Shown here: positions 1-8,473 of the stretch, piece after piece
How the letters are laid out: each line of letters opens with the position of its first letter
How positions within the stretch are numbered: position 1 is the first letter of the stretch
Origin: Marinobacter lutaoensis
Lineage (GTDB): Bacteria > Pseudomonadota > Gammaproteobacteria > Pseudomonadales > Oleiphilaceae
Reading direction: 5' to 3'
Assembly (NCBI RefSeq): GCF_001981305.1
Contig: NZ_MSCW01000007.1
Location: 248,001 to 312,000, forward strand
DNA: 64,000 bases
Translations under genes and position numbers: made by a program
Notes under the pieces: model-generated
Database searches by the model: none
Told to the model about the DNA's origin: nothing
What the model saw: the letters and a program-made list of their open reading frames with translations, nothing else

Positions 1-1
1 C

Positions 2-1057
2 GGGGCCACGCCGGAACAGATGCGGGCCCAGGGCTTTCGCCAGGTGGGGGCTGACTTTCCGGTGTTCCTGCATCCGCGCACCCAGGAGGAGTACGCCCTG
101 GCCCGCACCGAACGCAAGCAGGGCCGGGGCTATCATGGTTTCACCGTATACAGCGCTCCGGATGTCACCCTGGAGCAGGACCTGCAACGCCGCGACCTGA
201 CCATCAACGCCATGGCGCGGGCAGAAAACGGCGAACTGATCGACCCCTTTCACGGCCTCGACGACCTCAAGGCCCGCCGCCTGCGTCACGTGTCTCCGGC
301 CTTTGCCGAAGACCCGCTGCGCATCCTGCGTACTGCCCGCTTCGCAGCCCGATTCCAGCCCCTGGGCTTCTCGGTATGTGAAGACACCCTGACGCTCATG
401 CGCCGCATGGTCGACGATGGCGAGGTGGCGCACCTGGTGCCGGAGCGAGTCTGGCAGGAAATCCAGCGGGCTCTGCACGAGGCCGCCCCCACCGTTTTCT
501 TCCGGGTGCTGGCCGAGTGCGGGGCGCTGGCGGTACTGATACCGGAACTGAATGAACCCGACCGACTGGCCACCGGCCTCAATGCTCTGGACTGCCTCGC
601 CCTCCGGCCCGATACCAGCACCGGACAACGCTTTGCCGGACTCTTCGCCGCCGTGCCCACTGACCAGGCCGAGCACCGGGCCCGGTGCCTGAAAGCCCCC
701 AATGATTGTCGCGACATGGCCCGCCTCACCAGCCATTTCCTCGACCGTCTGACTGCATTATCCTTGCCGGAAGGGCCGGCCCCGGCGCTGCTCGAACTGC
801 TGGATACCGCCGACGTCTGGCGCCGGCGCCCCCGGTTCGATGCCCTGCTGACGGTGCTGCATTGCGCCACACCACCGGGCCTCGCCGGCCGCGTCCGGCA
901 ACTGGAACTGGCCGCGCAGGTAGCCACCGGGGTGGAGCCCGCGGCATTGCTGGCCCAGGGCTATCGGGGCTCCGCCCTGGGCCAGGCCATTCATCAGGAA
1001 CGCCTGAAACGTATAGAAGGGGCCTTGTCGGCCCACAACCACCGAGGATCGCCATGA
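2..1057 (+). CDS. cca: CCA tRNA nucleotidyltransferase (5' end missing)
   Basis: This is the C-terminal part of the enzyme that adds or repairs the 3' CCA of tRNAs. The reading frame is open from base 2, so the start and the first nucleotidyltransferase motif lie before the window. Visible family motifs are GATPEQM followed by DFPVFLHP, the RRDLTINAMA motif, and DPLRILRTARFAARF of the neck helix. I see no clear HD phosphohydrolase motif in the C-terminal part, so this may be a form without that domain. The TGA stop overlaps the ATG of the next gene (ATGA), so the two are probably co-transcribed. The assignment is firm. The exact length cannot be known from this window. Confidence 0.93.
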   Translation, partial: GATPEQMRAQGFRQVGADFPVFLHPRTQEEYALARTERKQGRGYHGFTVYSAPDVTLEQDLQRRDLTINAMARAENGELIDPFHGLDDLKARRLRHVSPAFAEDPLRILRTARFAARFQPLGFSVCEDTLTLMRRMVDDGEVAHLVPERVWQEIQRALHEAAPTVFFRVLAECGALAVLIPELNEPDRLATGLNALDCLALRPDTSTGQRFAGLFAAVPTDQAEHRARCLKAPNDCRDMARLTSHFLDRLTALSLPEGPAPALLELLDTADVWRRRPRFDALLTVLHCATPPGLAGRVRQLELAAQVATGVEPAALLAQGYRGSALGQAIHQERLKRIEGALSAHNHRGSP

Positions 1058-1800
1058 CCGAGTATGCGCCTGTCGCACTGGTAACCGGCTCCGCCCATCG
1101 GCTCGGAGCCCGCACCGTGGAACTGCTGCACGAACGCGGCTGGAACCTGGTCATTCACTATCGCACCCGCCAGGCTCAGGCCCAGGCACTCGCCGAGCGG
1201 CTCAACGACGTCCGTCCGGGTTCCGCCATCTGCCTGCAGGCGGACCTGACCCGTACCGACGATGTGCATCGGCTGGGCAAGGAAGCCATTGCCCACTGGG
1301 GCCACCTCGAGGGCCTGGTGAACAACGCCTCGGTGTTCTACCCCACGCCCACCGGCGAGGCGCTGCACGATGATTGGGACCGGATCATGCACACCAACCT
1401 CAAGGCACCCTTCTTTCTGGTACAGACGTGCCTGACCGCCCTGCGCAACAGCAAGGGCAGCGTCATCAACCTGATCGATATCTACAGCGAAAAGCCCCTG
1501 AGCAACCATCCACTGTACTGCGCCAGCAAGGCCGGCCTGGCGGCGCTGACCCGCTCCTGGGCCAAGGACCTGGCACCGGACGTCCGCGTCAACGGCGTCT
1601 CGCCCGGCGCCATTCTTTGGCCGGAAAGCAACGGCGCTATCGACAAGAGTTATCAGAAAGCGATCGTCGAGAAGACCCCGCTGGCCACCACCGGCAACCC
1701 CGACGACATCGCCCGCACCGTGGTGTTTCTGATGTGTGATGCGCCCTTCATCACCGGCCAGATCATCTCCGTGGATGGCGGCCGCAGCCTGAACATGTAG
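1054..1800 (+). CDS. folM: Pteridine reductase / dihydromonapterin reductase (SDR family)
   Basis: A 248-residue short-chain dehydrogenase starting [18 protein letters not shown]. The TGSAHRLG nucleotide-binding loop, with Arg-Leu rather than the usual Gly-Ile-Gly, is typical of pteridine reductases, which reduce dihydromonapterin or dihydrofolate with NADPH. Further SDR marks are LVNNAS (NNAG-like motif), the catalytic YCASK motif, and [11 protein letters not shown] at the C-terminus. The open frame extends upstream inside cca. The ATG overlapping the cca stop is preferred because it places the Rossmann strand at the N-terminus. Assignment to FolM rather than a generic SDR rests on the RLG signature and is probable. 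Confidence 0.85.
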   Translation: MTEYAPVALVTGSAHRLGARTVELLHERGWNLVIHYRTRQAQAQALAERLNDVRPGSAICLQADLTRTDDVHRLGKEAIAHWGHLEGLVNNASVFYPTPTGEALHDDWDRIMHTNLKAPFFLVQTCLTALRNSKGSVINLIDIYSEKPLSNHPLYCASKAGLAALTRSWAKDLAPDVRVNGVSPGAILWPESNGAIDKSYQKAIVEKTPLATTGNPDDIARTVVFLMCDAPFITGQIISVDGGRSLNM

Positions 1801-1933
1801 TCCGCCGCCCGGCCCCTGCCATGGACGGGCTTTGGCCGCCTCCCCCTTTCCGGCTACAATGCCGCCACCATTGATGATCAAAACGAAGAGCGCGACGGTG
1901 TTCGCTCGCGCCGCTACCAACCGGAGAGTTTCC

Positions 1934-3112
1934 ATGCGTGATGTCGTGATTGTTGCCGCCAAGCGGACCGCCATCGGAAGTTTTGGCGGGGGCCTGTCCG
2001 GCCTCCGGGCCGATCAGCTCGGTACCGCCGTGATCCAGGCCTTGCTGGAGGACACCGGCGTCGCCGGTGATCAGATCGACGAGGTGGTGCTGGGCCAAGT
2101 CCTCACCGCCGGCTGTGGCCAGAACCCGGCCCGACAAGCCGCCCTCCGCGCCGGCCTGCCGGAGACGGTGCCAGCCATGACCATTAACAAAGTCTGCGGT
2201 TCCGGCCTGAAGGCGGTTCACCTGGCAGTGCAGGCCATTCGCTGCGGCGACGCCGAGATGGTGATCGCCGGCGGCCAGGAAAGCATGAGCCAGGCGCCCC
2301 ACGTGCTGCCCAACAGCCGAAACGGCCAGCGTATGGGCAACTGGGCCATGATCGACACCATGGTCAACGACGGCCTCTGGGACGCCTTCAACGATTACCA
2401 CATGGGCATCACCGCCGAGAACATCGTGGCCAAGTACGGCATCAGCCGCGAAGAGCAGGATGCCTTCGCCGCCGCCTCCCAGCAGAAGGCCGTGGCCGCC
2501 CAGGCCGCCGGCTACTTCCGCAGCCAGATCGTGCCGGTGAGCGTGCCCCAACGCAAAGGCGATCCGCTGGTGGTTGACCAGGACGAATGCCCCCGGGACG
2601 GCGTGACCGCCGACAGCCTGGCCAAGCTGCGCCCAGCCTTCAAGAAGGACGGCACCGTCACCGCCGGCAATGCCTCGTCCCTGAACGATGGCGCCGCCGC
2701 CGTACTGGTGTGCAGTGCCGACCGGGCGAAGGCCCTGGGCCTGACGCCCATGGCGGTGATCCGGGCCCACGCCAGCGCCGGAGTCGACCCCACGGTGATG
2801 GGCACCGGCCCCATCCCGGCCACCGAACGTTGCCTGAAGCGCGCCGGCTGGAGCGTGGACGACCTGGACCTGATCGAAGCCAACGAAGCCTTCGCGGCCC
2901 AGGCGATTTCCGTCAACCGGGGCTTGGGTTGGGATACCGGTAAGGTCAACGTCAACGGTGGTGCCATCGCCCTGGGCCATCCGATCGGCGCCTCCGGCTG
3001 CCGCATTCTGGTGACCCTGCTGCACGAAATGGTCCGCCGCAATGCCCACAAGGGGCTGGCCACCCTCTGCATCGGCGGCGGCATGGGGGTTGCCCTGGCG
3101 GTGGAACGCTGA
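1934..3112 (+). CDS. Acetyl-CoA C-acetyltransferase (thiolase)
   Basis: A 392-residue biosynthetic-type thiolase that condenses two acetyl-CoA or cleaves acetoacetyl-CoA. The N-terminal sequence [19 protein letters not shown] is typical of PhaA/AtoB enzymes. The nucleophilic cysteine sits in [11 protein letters not shown], the His motif in [17 protein letters not shown], and the second cysteine in [12 protein letters not shown]. The start is the ATG preceded by GGAGAG about 8 bases upstream. An earlier in-frame ATG at 1832 would add a non-homologous tail. The next gene begins 4 bases after the stop. It could feed polyhydroxybutyrate synthesis or acetoacetate metabolism; no pha genes are visible here to decide. 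Confidence 0.93.
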   Translation: MRDVVIVAAKRTAIGSFGGGLSGLRADQLGTAVIQALLEDTGVAGDQIDEVVLGQVLTAGCGQNPARQAALRAGLPETVPAMTINKVCGSGLKAVHLAVQAIRCGDAEMVIAGGQESMSQAPHVLPNSRNGQRMGNWAMIDTMVNDGLWDAFNDYHMGITAENIVAKYGISREEQDAFAAASQQKAVAAQAAGYFRSQIVPVSVPQRKGDPLVVDQDECPRDGVTADSLAKLRPAFKKDGTVTAGNASSLNDGAAAVLVCSADRAKALGLTPMAVIRAHASAGVDPTVMGTGPIPATERCLKRAGWSVDDLDLIEANEAFAAQAISVNRGLGWDTGKVNVNGGAIALGHPIGASGCRILVTLLHEMVRRNAHKGLATLCIGGGMGVALAVER

Positions 3113-3116
3113 CCCC

Positions 3117-3581
3117 GTGTTCCACGTGGTTCTGTATGAGCCGGAGATTCCCCCCAACACGGGCAATATCATCCGGCTCTGCGCCAACACCGGCTGCCAG
3201 CTGCACCTGATCGAGCCGCTGGGGTTTTCCCTGGAGGACAAACAGATGCGGCGGGCGGGGCTGGACTACCGGGAATACGCCCGCGTGCGTGTACACCGGG
3301 ACTACGCGGCGTTTCTGGCGGCCGAGCAGCCGGAGCGGCTGTTCGGCTTCACCACCAGGGGCCAGCGTTACTACCACGACGTCCGGTTTCAGCCCGGCGA
3401 TTACCTGATGTTCGGCCCGGAAACCCGAGGCCTGCCCGAGCCGGTACGCGATGCGCTGCCGGCGGAGCGTCGGCTGCGGATCCCGATGCGCCCGGACAGC
3501 CGCAGCCTTAATCTCTCCAACAGCACCGCGTTGGTGGTCTACGAAGCCTGGCGGCAGGTCGGTTTCACCGGCGCCGTCTGA
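3117..3581 (+). CDS. trmL: tRNA (cytidine/uridine-2'-O-)-methyltransferase TrmL
   Basis: A 154-residue SPOUT methyltransferase, close to the usual 150-160 of TrmL, which methylates the 2'-O of the wobble base in tRNA-Leu isoacceptors. Visible family sequences are [20 protein letters not shown] at the N-terminus, the SAM-binding knot segments FGPETRGLP and [26 protein letters not shown]. The start is GTG, 4 bases after the thiolase stop, giving [13 protein letters not shown]. The last 43 bases overlap the 3' end of hmuV on the opposite strand, so the two coding sequences converge and share DNA. Confidence 0.92.
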   Translation: MFHVVLYEPEIPPNTGNIIRLCANTGCQLHLIEPLGFSLEDKQMRRAGLDYREYARVRVHRDYAAFLAAEQPERLFGFTTRGQRYYHDVRFQPGDYLMFGPETRGLPEPVRDALPAERRLRIPMRPDSRSLNLSNSTALVVYEAWRQVGFTGAV

Positions 3582-4354
3582 ACTGCGCCCGCCACCGGCA
3601 CGATCACCGAATACCCCTCGGCCAGGCGCTCAACCCGCGCCTGATAACCATACACGGACGCCAGCATCGACGGCGTCAGTACCTCCTCCGCGGGACCGCT
3701 GGCCACACACCGTCCCGCCTTCAGCACCACCAGCCGGTCCGCGAACTGAGCCGCCAGATTCAGGTCGTGGACGATGGCCAGGACGGCGATGCCCTGCGTC
3801 CGCGCCAGGGTCCGAACCAGTCCAAGCGCCAGCTGCTGATGCGCGGGATCGAGGGCCGAGGTGCATTCATCCAACAACAGCAGGCGCGGCCCCTGGCTAT
3901 CGAGAATCTGGGCCAGCACCCGGGCCAGCTGCACCCGCTGCTGCTCACCACCGGACAACGTCGGCATTTTGCGATAACGGAGCCCCTCCAGTGACAGCGC
4001 GCTCAGCACCTCCGCAAGGATCGCCTCGTCCGCCCGCCGGTCGCCGCCCGTACGGCCCAGGCGCACCACCTCTTCCACCGTCAGCGGAAAGTTGACCTCG
4101 ACCCGCTGAGGCATCACGCCCCGCTGCCGGGCCAGAGCACCGGGGGCCCAGGCCGTCATCGGGCGGCCACCAAAATTCAGTTCGCCGGTTATCGGCAGCT
4201 CGCCGGCCAGACCACCGAGCAGCGTCGACTTGCCCGCGCCGTTTGGCCCCAGCAGCACCGTGATTTCCCCGGCCGACAAGGTCAGGTCCAGGTCCTCGAC
4301 CACGGTTTTGCCCGCCAGGGCGACCGACAGCTGCCGGGCTTGCAGAACCGTCAT
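3539..4354 (-). CDS. hmuV: Heme ABC transporter ATP-binding protein HmuV
   Basis: A 271-residue ABC ATPase powering heme import across the inner membrane. Walker A is GPNGAGKST (about residues 36-44), the signature is [15 protein letters not shown], Walker B is [12 protein letters not shown], and the switch His is in [15 protein letters not shown]. The residue after the Walker B glutamate is Cys where Pro is more usual (DEPTSALD). The start is the ATG overlapping the hmuU stop. The open frame extends upstream inside hmuU and is ignored there. It is the last gene of the operon and its 3' end runs into trmL. Confidence 0.92.
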   Translation of the reverse strand: MTVLQARQLSVALAGKTVVEDLDLTLSAGEITVLLGPNGAGKSTLLGGLAGELPITGELNFGGRPMTAWAPGALARQRGVMPQRVEVNFPLTVEEVVRLGRTGGDRRADEAILAEVLSALSLEGLRYRKMPTLSGGEQQRVQLARVLAQILDSQGPRLLLLDECTSALDPAHQQLALGLVRTLARTQGIAVLAIVHDLNLAAQFADRLVVLKAGRCVASGPAEEVLTPSMLASVYGYQARVERLAEGYSVIVPVAGAVQTAPVKPTCRQAS

Positions 4355-5424
4355 GACACGTTCATCCGAAGCAGGATCACCAGAAAAAAGGGACCGCCGA
4401 TCAGCGCAGTCATCAAACCGATGGGCAACTCCGCTGGGGCCACCACCACCCGGGCCAGGCTGTCGGCCGCCACCAGCAGGCTGCCGCCGGCCAGGGCGCA
4501 AATCGGCAGCAGGGTCCGGTGACTGGCGCCGGCCATCTGCCGCACCAGGTGCGGCACCACCAGGCCGACAAAGCCGATCAGGCCGCTGACGGCCACCGCC
4601 GCACCCACGCCGAGCCCCGCGACCAGGATGGCGCGACGCTTGACCCGCTCGGTGTCGAAGCCCAGATGGCCCACCACCGACTCGCCCATCAGAAAGGCGT
4701 CCAATGGCGTGGCCAAAGTCTGCGCCATCAGCAACGCCAGCAGCAGCCACGGCCCGGCCACGACCAGGTCATGCCAGGCAGCATGGCCCAGACTGCCCAT
4801 GGTCCAGAACGTCAGTGACCGAAGCTGTTCGTCATTGGCGTGGAAGGTCAGCAGGCCGGTACCGGCCATGGCGATGGCGTTGATGGCAATGCCGGCCAGA
4901 AGCAGGGTCGCCACCGACACCTGACCTGCCCGCCGGGCAATTTTCCAGGCCAGGAACACGGTACCACTGCCCCCGGCAAACGCCGCCAGGGGCAGCGCCC
5001 AGGTCTCGGCCAGATGCAGCCAGTGTCCCAGCAGGGCCTCACCCAGCACAATAACGGAGATCGCCGCCAGCGAAGCCCCCGAGGAGACGCCAATCAGGGT
5101 CGGATCCGCCAGCGGATTCCGGAACAGCCCCTGCAGAATGGCGCCGGACACGGCCAGCACGGCCCCCACCAGGAATCCCAGCAGGAACCGGGGCAGCCGC
5201 ACTTCCATCAAGACCAGTCGCGCGGCGGCGTCCTGGCCCGGCTGGCCGGCCAGCACCCGGAGCATGTCGGTGACGGAGATGGGGTAGGCCCCGCTGGAAA
5301 TGGACACCAGGGCGGCCACCACCGCCAGCGCCACGACCAGTGCCAGCGAGGCGCCGAAGCGCAGCCGACCGGCCGGGTCCAGCAGCTGGCCCGGAAATCG
5401 CGGGCTAAGGCGCGAGGACTGCAT
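4351..5424 (-). CDS. hmuU: Heme ABC transporter permease HmuU
   Basis: A 357-residue FecCD/BtuC-type permease with about ten hydrophobic segments. Recognisable blocks are VRLPRFLLGFLVGAVLAVSGAILQGLFRNPLADPTLIG near residues 80-115 and the cytoplasmic loop GLIGFVGLVVPHLVR that contacts the ATPase. It forms the transmembrane channel with HmuV and receives heme from HmuT. The start MQSSRLSPRFPGQLL overlaps the last 20 bases of hmuT. Its TGA overlaps the hmuV ATG (ATGA), implying translational coupling. Confidence 0.92.
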   Translation of the reverse strand: MQSSRLSPRFPGQLLDPAGRLRFGASLALVVALAVVAALVSISSGAYPISVTDMLRVLAGQPGQDAAARLVLMEVRLPRFLLGFLVGAVLAVSGAILQGLFRNPLADPTLIGVSSGASLAAISVIVLGEALLGHWLHLAETWALPLAAFAGGSGTVFLAWKIARRAGQVSVATLLLAGIAINAIAMAGTGLLTFHANDEQLRSLTFWTMGSLGHAAWHDLVVAGPWLLLALLMAQTLATPLDAFLMGESVVGHLGFDTERVKRRAILVAGLGVGAAVAVSGLIGFVGLVVPHLVRQMAGASHRTLLPICALAGGSLLVAADSLARVVVAPAELPIGLMTALIGGPFFLVILLRMNVS

Positions 5425-6232
5425 TGACCGCCTCCAGTGCCTCCGGCAGCCTGGGACCGAAGCCCAGCAGGAACATGCTGTCACCCACGTAGACGCGCTC
5501 CCGTTGCCAGGCATCCAGCAGGGCCAGCTCCGGCCAGTCGGATACCCGGAACTGGCCGGCGCTGGCTTCGGCCACCACGATGGCATCGGGACGGGTGGCG
5601 ATCAGGGCTTCCCGGCTGGCCGGTTTGTAGCCTTCCATGGCCCCCGCCGCGTTGTCGGCACCCAGGATGTCCAGCAGGGCATCGGCGGCGGTGTTGGCTC
5701 CGGCCACCATCAGCTGATGACTGCCCGCCACCAGGAGGAACAGGACCCGGGGCGAGGCCCCCCGGTGGCGGATGTCGGCCTCGACCGCCTGCAGGCGCAC
5801 ATCGAAATTCTGTATCAGCCGTTCGGCCTCCGGTTCGGCCGCCAGCGTCTGGCCGATGCGCCGGATCCGCTCCCGCACCTGGGCCAGCGTCCAGGCCACC
5901 GGCAGCCGCACCACCCGAACCCCGGCGTTTTCCAGCCGCATCAGGTTGCGCTCGGGGGCCGCCTCCTCGGTGGTCAGCAGCAGATCCGGCCTGAGCGCCA
6001 GCACGCCTTCAAACGGCAGAGCCCGCAGGTACCCCACCTTGGGCAGCCGGCCCACGGCCTCCGGATAACGGCTGGTGGTGTCCACGCCCACCAGCCGCTC
6101 GCCCTGGCCCAGCGCGTAGACGAACTCGGTGACGGCACCATCGGCACTGACGACCCGCTCTGGCACCGGCTGGGCCCGGACAACGCCGGCCCAAGCCAGT
6201 AACAACGCCGCCAACCACACCACCCGCGTCAT
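5405..6232 (-). CDS. hmuT: Periplasmic heme-binding protein HmuT
   Basis: A 275-residue class III substrate-binding protein. A signal peptide is visible: MTRVVWLAALLLAWAG with probable cleavage near VVRAQP. The fold begins with RVVSADGAVTEFVYALGQGERLVGVDTTSRYPE, which contains the conserved Tyr of heme-binding HmuT proteins, followed by LRPDLLLTTEEAAPE. It should carry heme through the periplasm to HmuUV. The start ATG overlaps the hmuS stop (ATGA) and was chosen because it gives a clean signal peptide. Confidence 0.9.
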   Translation of the reverse strand: MTRVVWLAALLLAWAGVVRAQPVPERVVSADGAVTEFVYALGQGERLVGVDTTSRYPEAVGRLPKVGYLRALPFEGVLALRPDLLLTTEEAAPERNLMRLENAGVRVVRLPVAWTLAQVRERIRRIGQTLAAEPEAERLIQNFDVRLQAVEADIRHRGASPRVLFLLVAGSHQLMVAGANTAADALLDILGADNAAGAMEGYKPASREALIATRPDAIVVAEASAGQFRVSDWPELALLDAWQRERVYVGDSMFLLGFGPRLPEALEAVNAVLAP

Positions 6233-7299
6233 GACCGCCCCTCCAAACGGGCCACCTGTTCCCGCCACAGCTCGGATTCCGGGATGCCCGGCTTGCGCTC
6301 GCCGAAAACCGTCAGGACCAGTTCGCCCTGGCCGTTGAAGGCCTCCACCGAGGTAATCAGGCCATCCACCGACGGGCGGCGGACCACCCACCAAGCCTCG
6401 ATACCGTCGGTATTGGCGTGCAGTGAGAAGCCGGGGTCCAGCACATTCATCCAGGGCCCGGTGCGACGCAGGTGGCTGACCCGGCCGGTATAGATCTGGA
6501 CCATGCCCGGGTTACCGACGAAGTACATCGCCGGACAGGCGGCGGCGCGAAGCTGCTCCAGCAGACGGTCCAGCACCGGAAGCTCGCCATCGTTCTCCAG
6601 GCGCCGGGCCCATTCCGGCCCCACCCGTTCCAGGGCGGTCAGCCGGTCGACACCATGTTTCTTCAAGAGCGCATGGAAATGATGCACATCCTTCAGCGAC
6701 GCCCAGTCGGCCCGGAGCGGGGCCAGGGGCACCGCCGCCGGGTCGGCCCGCTCCGGGACGGGGCGGGCCTCCGAGGGCGGTACGGGCCAGGCGTCCGGAT
6801 CGGCGAAGCGATGCAGCAACTGCTCCCAAGCCGCACCGTCCGTTGCCTCAACCCGGTAGATCTTGTGCACCGCCGTACCGTAGCGGTCGAAGAACTGCAG
6901 GCTTTCACGCGGCCCGGAGCGCCCGTCTTCCAACACCCGGAAGCCGTGGCACCACTGGTTGAAGAAGACACGGATGTCGATCTCCCCTACGGCCAGTCCC
7001 ATGGCCCCGGAACGGCTGGTCTTGAATTCGCCAAACGCCGCCGTGACTTCGTGCACCACTTGGTCATTGCGGGTCAGAATCATCACCGGCCCCACCTGAT
7101 GCATGGCTTCCAGCAATGTGTCGAAGGCGGGCTTGAGGGGCATCAGGCCCGTCCCCCGCCGCAGGAGCACCAGCGCCATTTCACTCACCCCGAGTTCCGC
7201 CGCGGCCTGACGGATGCGCAGGCCTGGATGGGCTTGCTGCAGGGCCTGCCAGCGTTGTTGCAGGTCCCCGTCCTGTTGCTGTGCCGTTGCTGCTTGCAT
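6229..7299 (-). CDS. hmuS: Heme-handling/degrading factor HmuS (HemS/ChuS family)
   Basis: A protein of about 356 residues with the duplicated HemS fold: a first repeat around residues 30-160 (RQAAAELGVSEMALVLLRR, then LTRNDQVVHE) and a second around 190-345 (DWASLKDVHHFHALLKKHG, then YFVGNPGMVQIYTG and WMNVLDPGFSLHANTDGIEAWWVVRRP). The family binds heme in the cytoplasm and either stores it or opens the ring. The His-rich segment DVHHFHALLKK probably includes the heme ligand. Two ATGs are possible, at 7305 and 7299. The GGGGG run ends only 1 base before the first but about 7 bases before the second, so 7299 is preferred. It follows hmuY by about 13 bases. Confidence 0.88.
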   Translation of the reverse strand: MQAATAQQQDGDLQQRWQALQQAHPGLRIRQAAAELGVSEMALVLLRRGTGLMPLKPAFDTLLEAMHQVGPVMILTRNDQVVHEVTAAFGEFKTSRSGAMGLAVGEIDIRVFFNQWCHGFRVLEDGRSGPRESLQFFDRYGTAVHKIYRVEATDGAAWEQLLHRFADPDAWPVPPSEARPVPERADPAAVPLAPLRADWASLKDVHHFHALLKKHGVDRLTALERVGPEWARRLENDGELPVLDRLLEQLRAAACPAMYFVGNPGMVQIYTGRVSHLRRTGPWMNVLDPGFSLHANTDGIEAWWVVRRPSVDGLITSVEAFNGQGELVLTVFGERKPGIPESELWREQVARLEGRS

Positions 7300-7312
7300 G
7301 GTCATACCCCCG

Positions 7313-8434
7313 TCAGTTCAGCGTCACCCGATGCCAGCGAATGGTGGGATTGCCGCTGACGCCGTCGTCGTCGTAGTAATTGACGATCTGCAGGGCCCAG
7401 ACGGAGGCCTCCGTCTCGTCGATGTCGGCCTTGATCAGGTAGGTCCGGAAATTGGGCCAGATCTTATGGTTACCCAACAGGTTGTAGGCGTACCAGGTGT
7501 GCTCCGAGAACACGCCACCGGTGCTGTCCTGGGCATAGATCTGGGGAACTCCGGGGTCGGCCTCGTAGCTGTCCAGCTCGTCCCAGCCAATGGGGCCCGA
7601 CGCACCGCCATCGCCGCTGCCGGACGGTCCGCTGTTGCTGCGCAGGTACCAGTTATATCCAGAGAAGCCGACCATGACGTCCCAGGTGTCGCTGGTGTCG
7701 CAGTCCACCACCTGCCCCGAGTCAAAGTCGAAGCAGGCATCGCCCCCGTCATAGTCCGCCGGCGGGGTGAAGGTGACCGGCTGATCGGAAAAGGCCACCT
7801 CACCGGCCCCCTGTACCGAGAATTCGAACTCGAAATCCCGGATGCCCTGGTTTGCCCGGGTCGGGAAATCGAAGCTCACCACCTTCATCCGCGCAAAGCT
7901 GTTGCCTTCAGCGGATCGCACCAAGTAACCAATATCGCTCAGGGCGCTGATCTGCCCCGTGCTGTAGTCGTAGCTGGACCAGGTTTCCCAGCTCCCGAAC
8001 GCGGACTGAAGGCCGTCGGTCTGCCATGCCGCCGGGGCCTCGAACGGGCCCAGCAGGTGTTCCAGCTCGGAACTGGCGCTGGCGTTGGTGAAGACGTTCT
8101 CATCCGGGTCGCCGTTGTCCTTGTAGAAATCGTCCTGGGCCACGGCCAGGGCACCGCCGACGTTGCCAGTACCGGACTCCCCCCCGTTCAGGTTGAAGGT
8201 CAGGCGACTGGCCTTCAGGTGCCAGGTATCGCTCGGATCTACCAGTTCGCCGGTCTCGAGGTTGACATAGACCTCATCGCTGGCGGCAGGCAGGGTTTTC
8301 TCGACCATGCCCTCCGGCAGTCCGGTGTTGTCCGACGTCAGTCCGGGCTCATTGTCGCTGCCGCCACCACAGCCGGCCAGAGCAAGCACCGCAGCCAGTG
8401 GCAGCCAGCGGGAGGTCACACAGGGGTTCTTCAT
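7313..8434 (-). CDS. hmuY: HmuY-family heme-binding lipoprotein
   Basis: A 373-residue secreted protein with a lipoprotein signal: a hydrophobic stretch followed by the lipobox LAGCGGGSDNEPG. The start at 8434 is set by an AAGGAA Shine-Dalgarno sequence 6 bases upstream; an ATG 12 codons earlier lacks one and would spoil the signal peptide. The middle and end (ASDEVYVNLETGELVDPSDTW, WETWSSYDYSTGQISALSDIGYLVRSAEG, and NHKIWPNFRTYLIKADI...YALQ-like ending) resemble HmuY proteins, in which a YV(N)L(x)TG(E) start and a TYLIR-like strand are common. HmuY of Bacteroidetes strips heme from host proteins. The placement between receptor and hmuS supports heme capture at the surface. It is much longer than the roughly 220-residue Porphyromonas protein. 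Confidence 0.75.
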   Translation of the reverse strand: MKNPCVTSRWLPLAAVLALAGCGGGSDNEPGLTSDNTGLPEGMVEKTLPAASDEVYVNLETGELVDPSDTWHLKASRLTFNLNGGESGTGNVGGALAVAQDDFYKDNGDPDENVFTNASASSELEHLLGPFEAPAAWQTDGLQSAFGSWETWSSYDYSTGQISALSDIGYLVRSAEGNSFARMKVVSFDFPTRANQGIRDFEFEFSVQGAGEVAFSDQPVTFTPPADYDGGDACFDFDSGQVVDCDTSDTWDVMVGFSGYNWYLRSNSGPSGSGDGGASGPIGWDELDSYEADPGVPQIYAQDSTGGVFSEHTWYAYNLLGNHKIWPNFRTYLIKADIDETEASVWALQIVNYYDDDGVSGNPTIRWHRVTLN

Positions 8435-8473
8435 GATGCATTCCTTTTTGTACAGGTTGACATGACTCATGGG

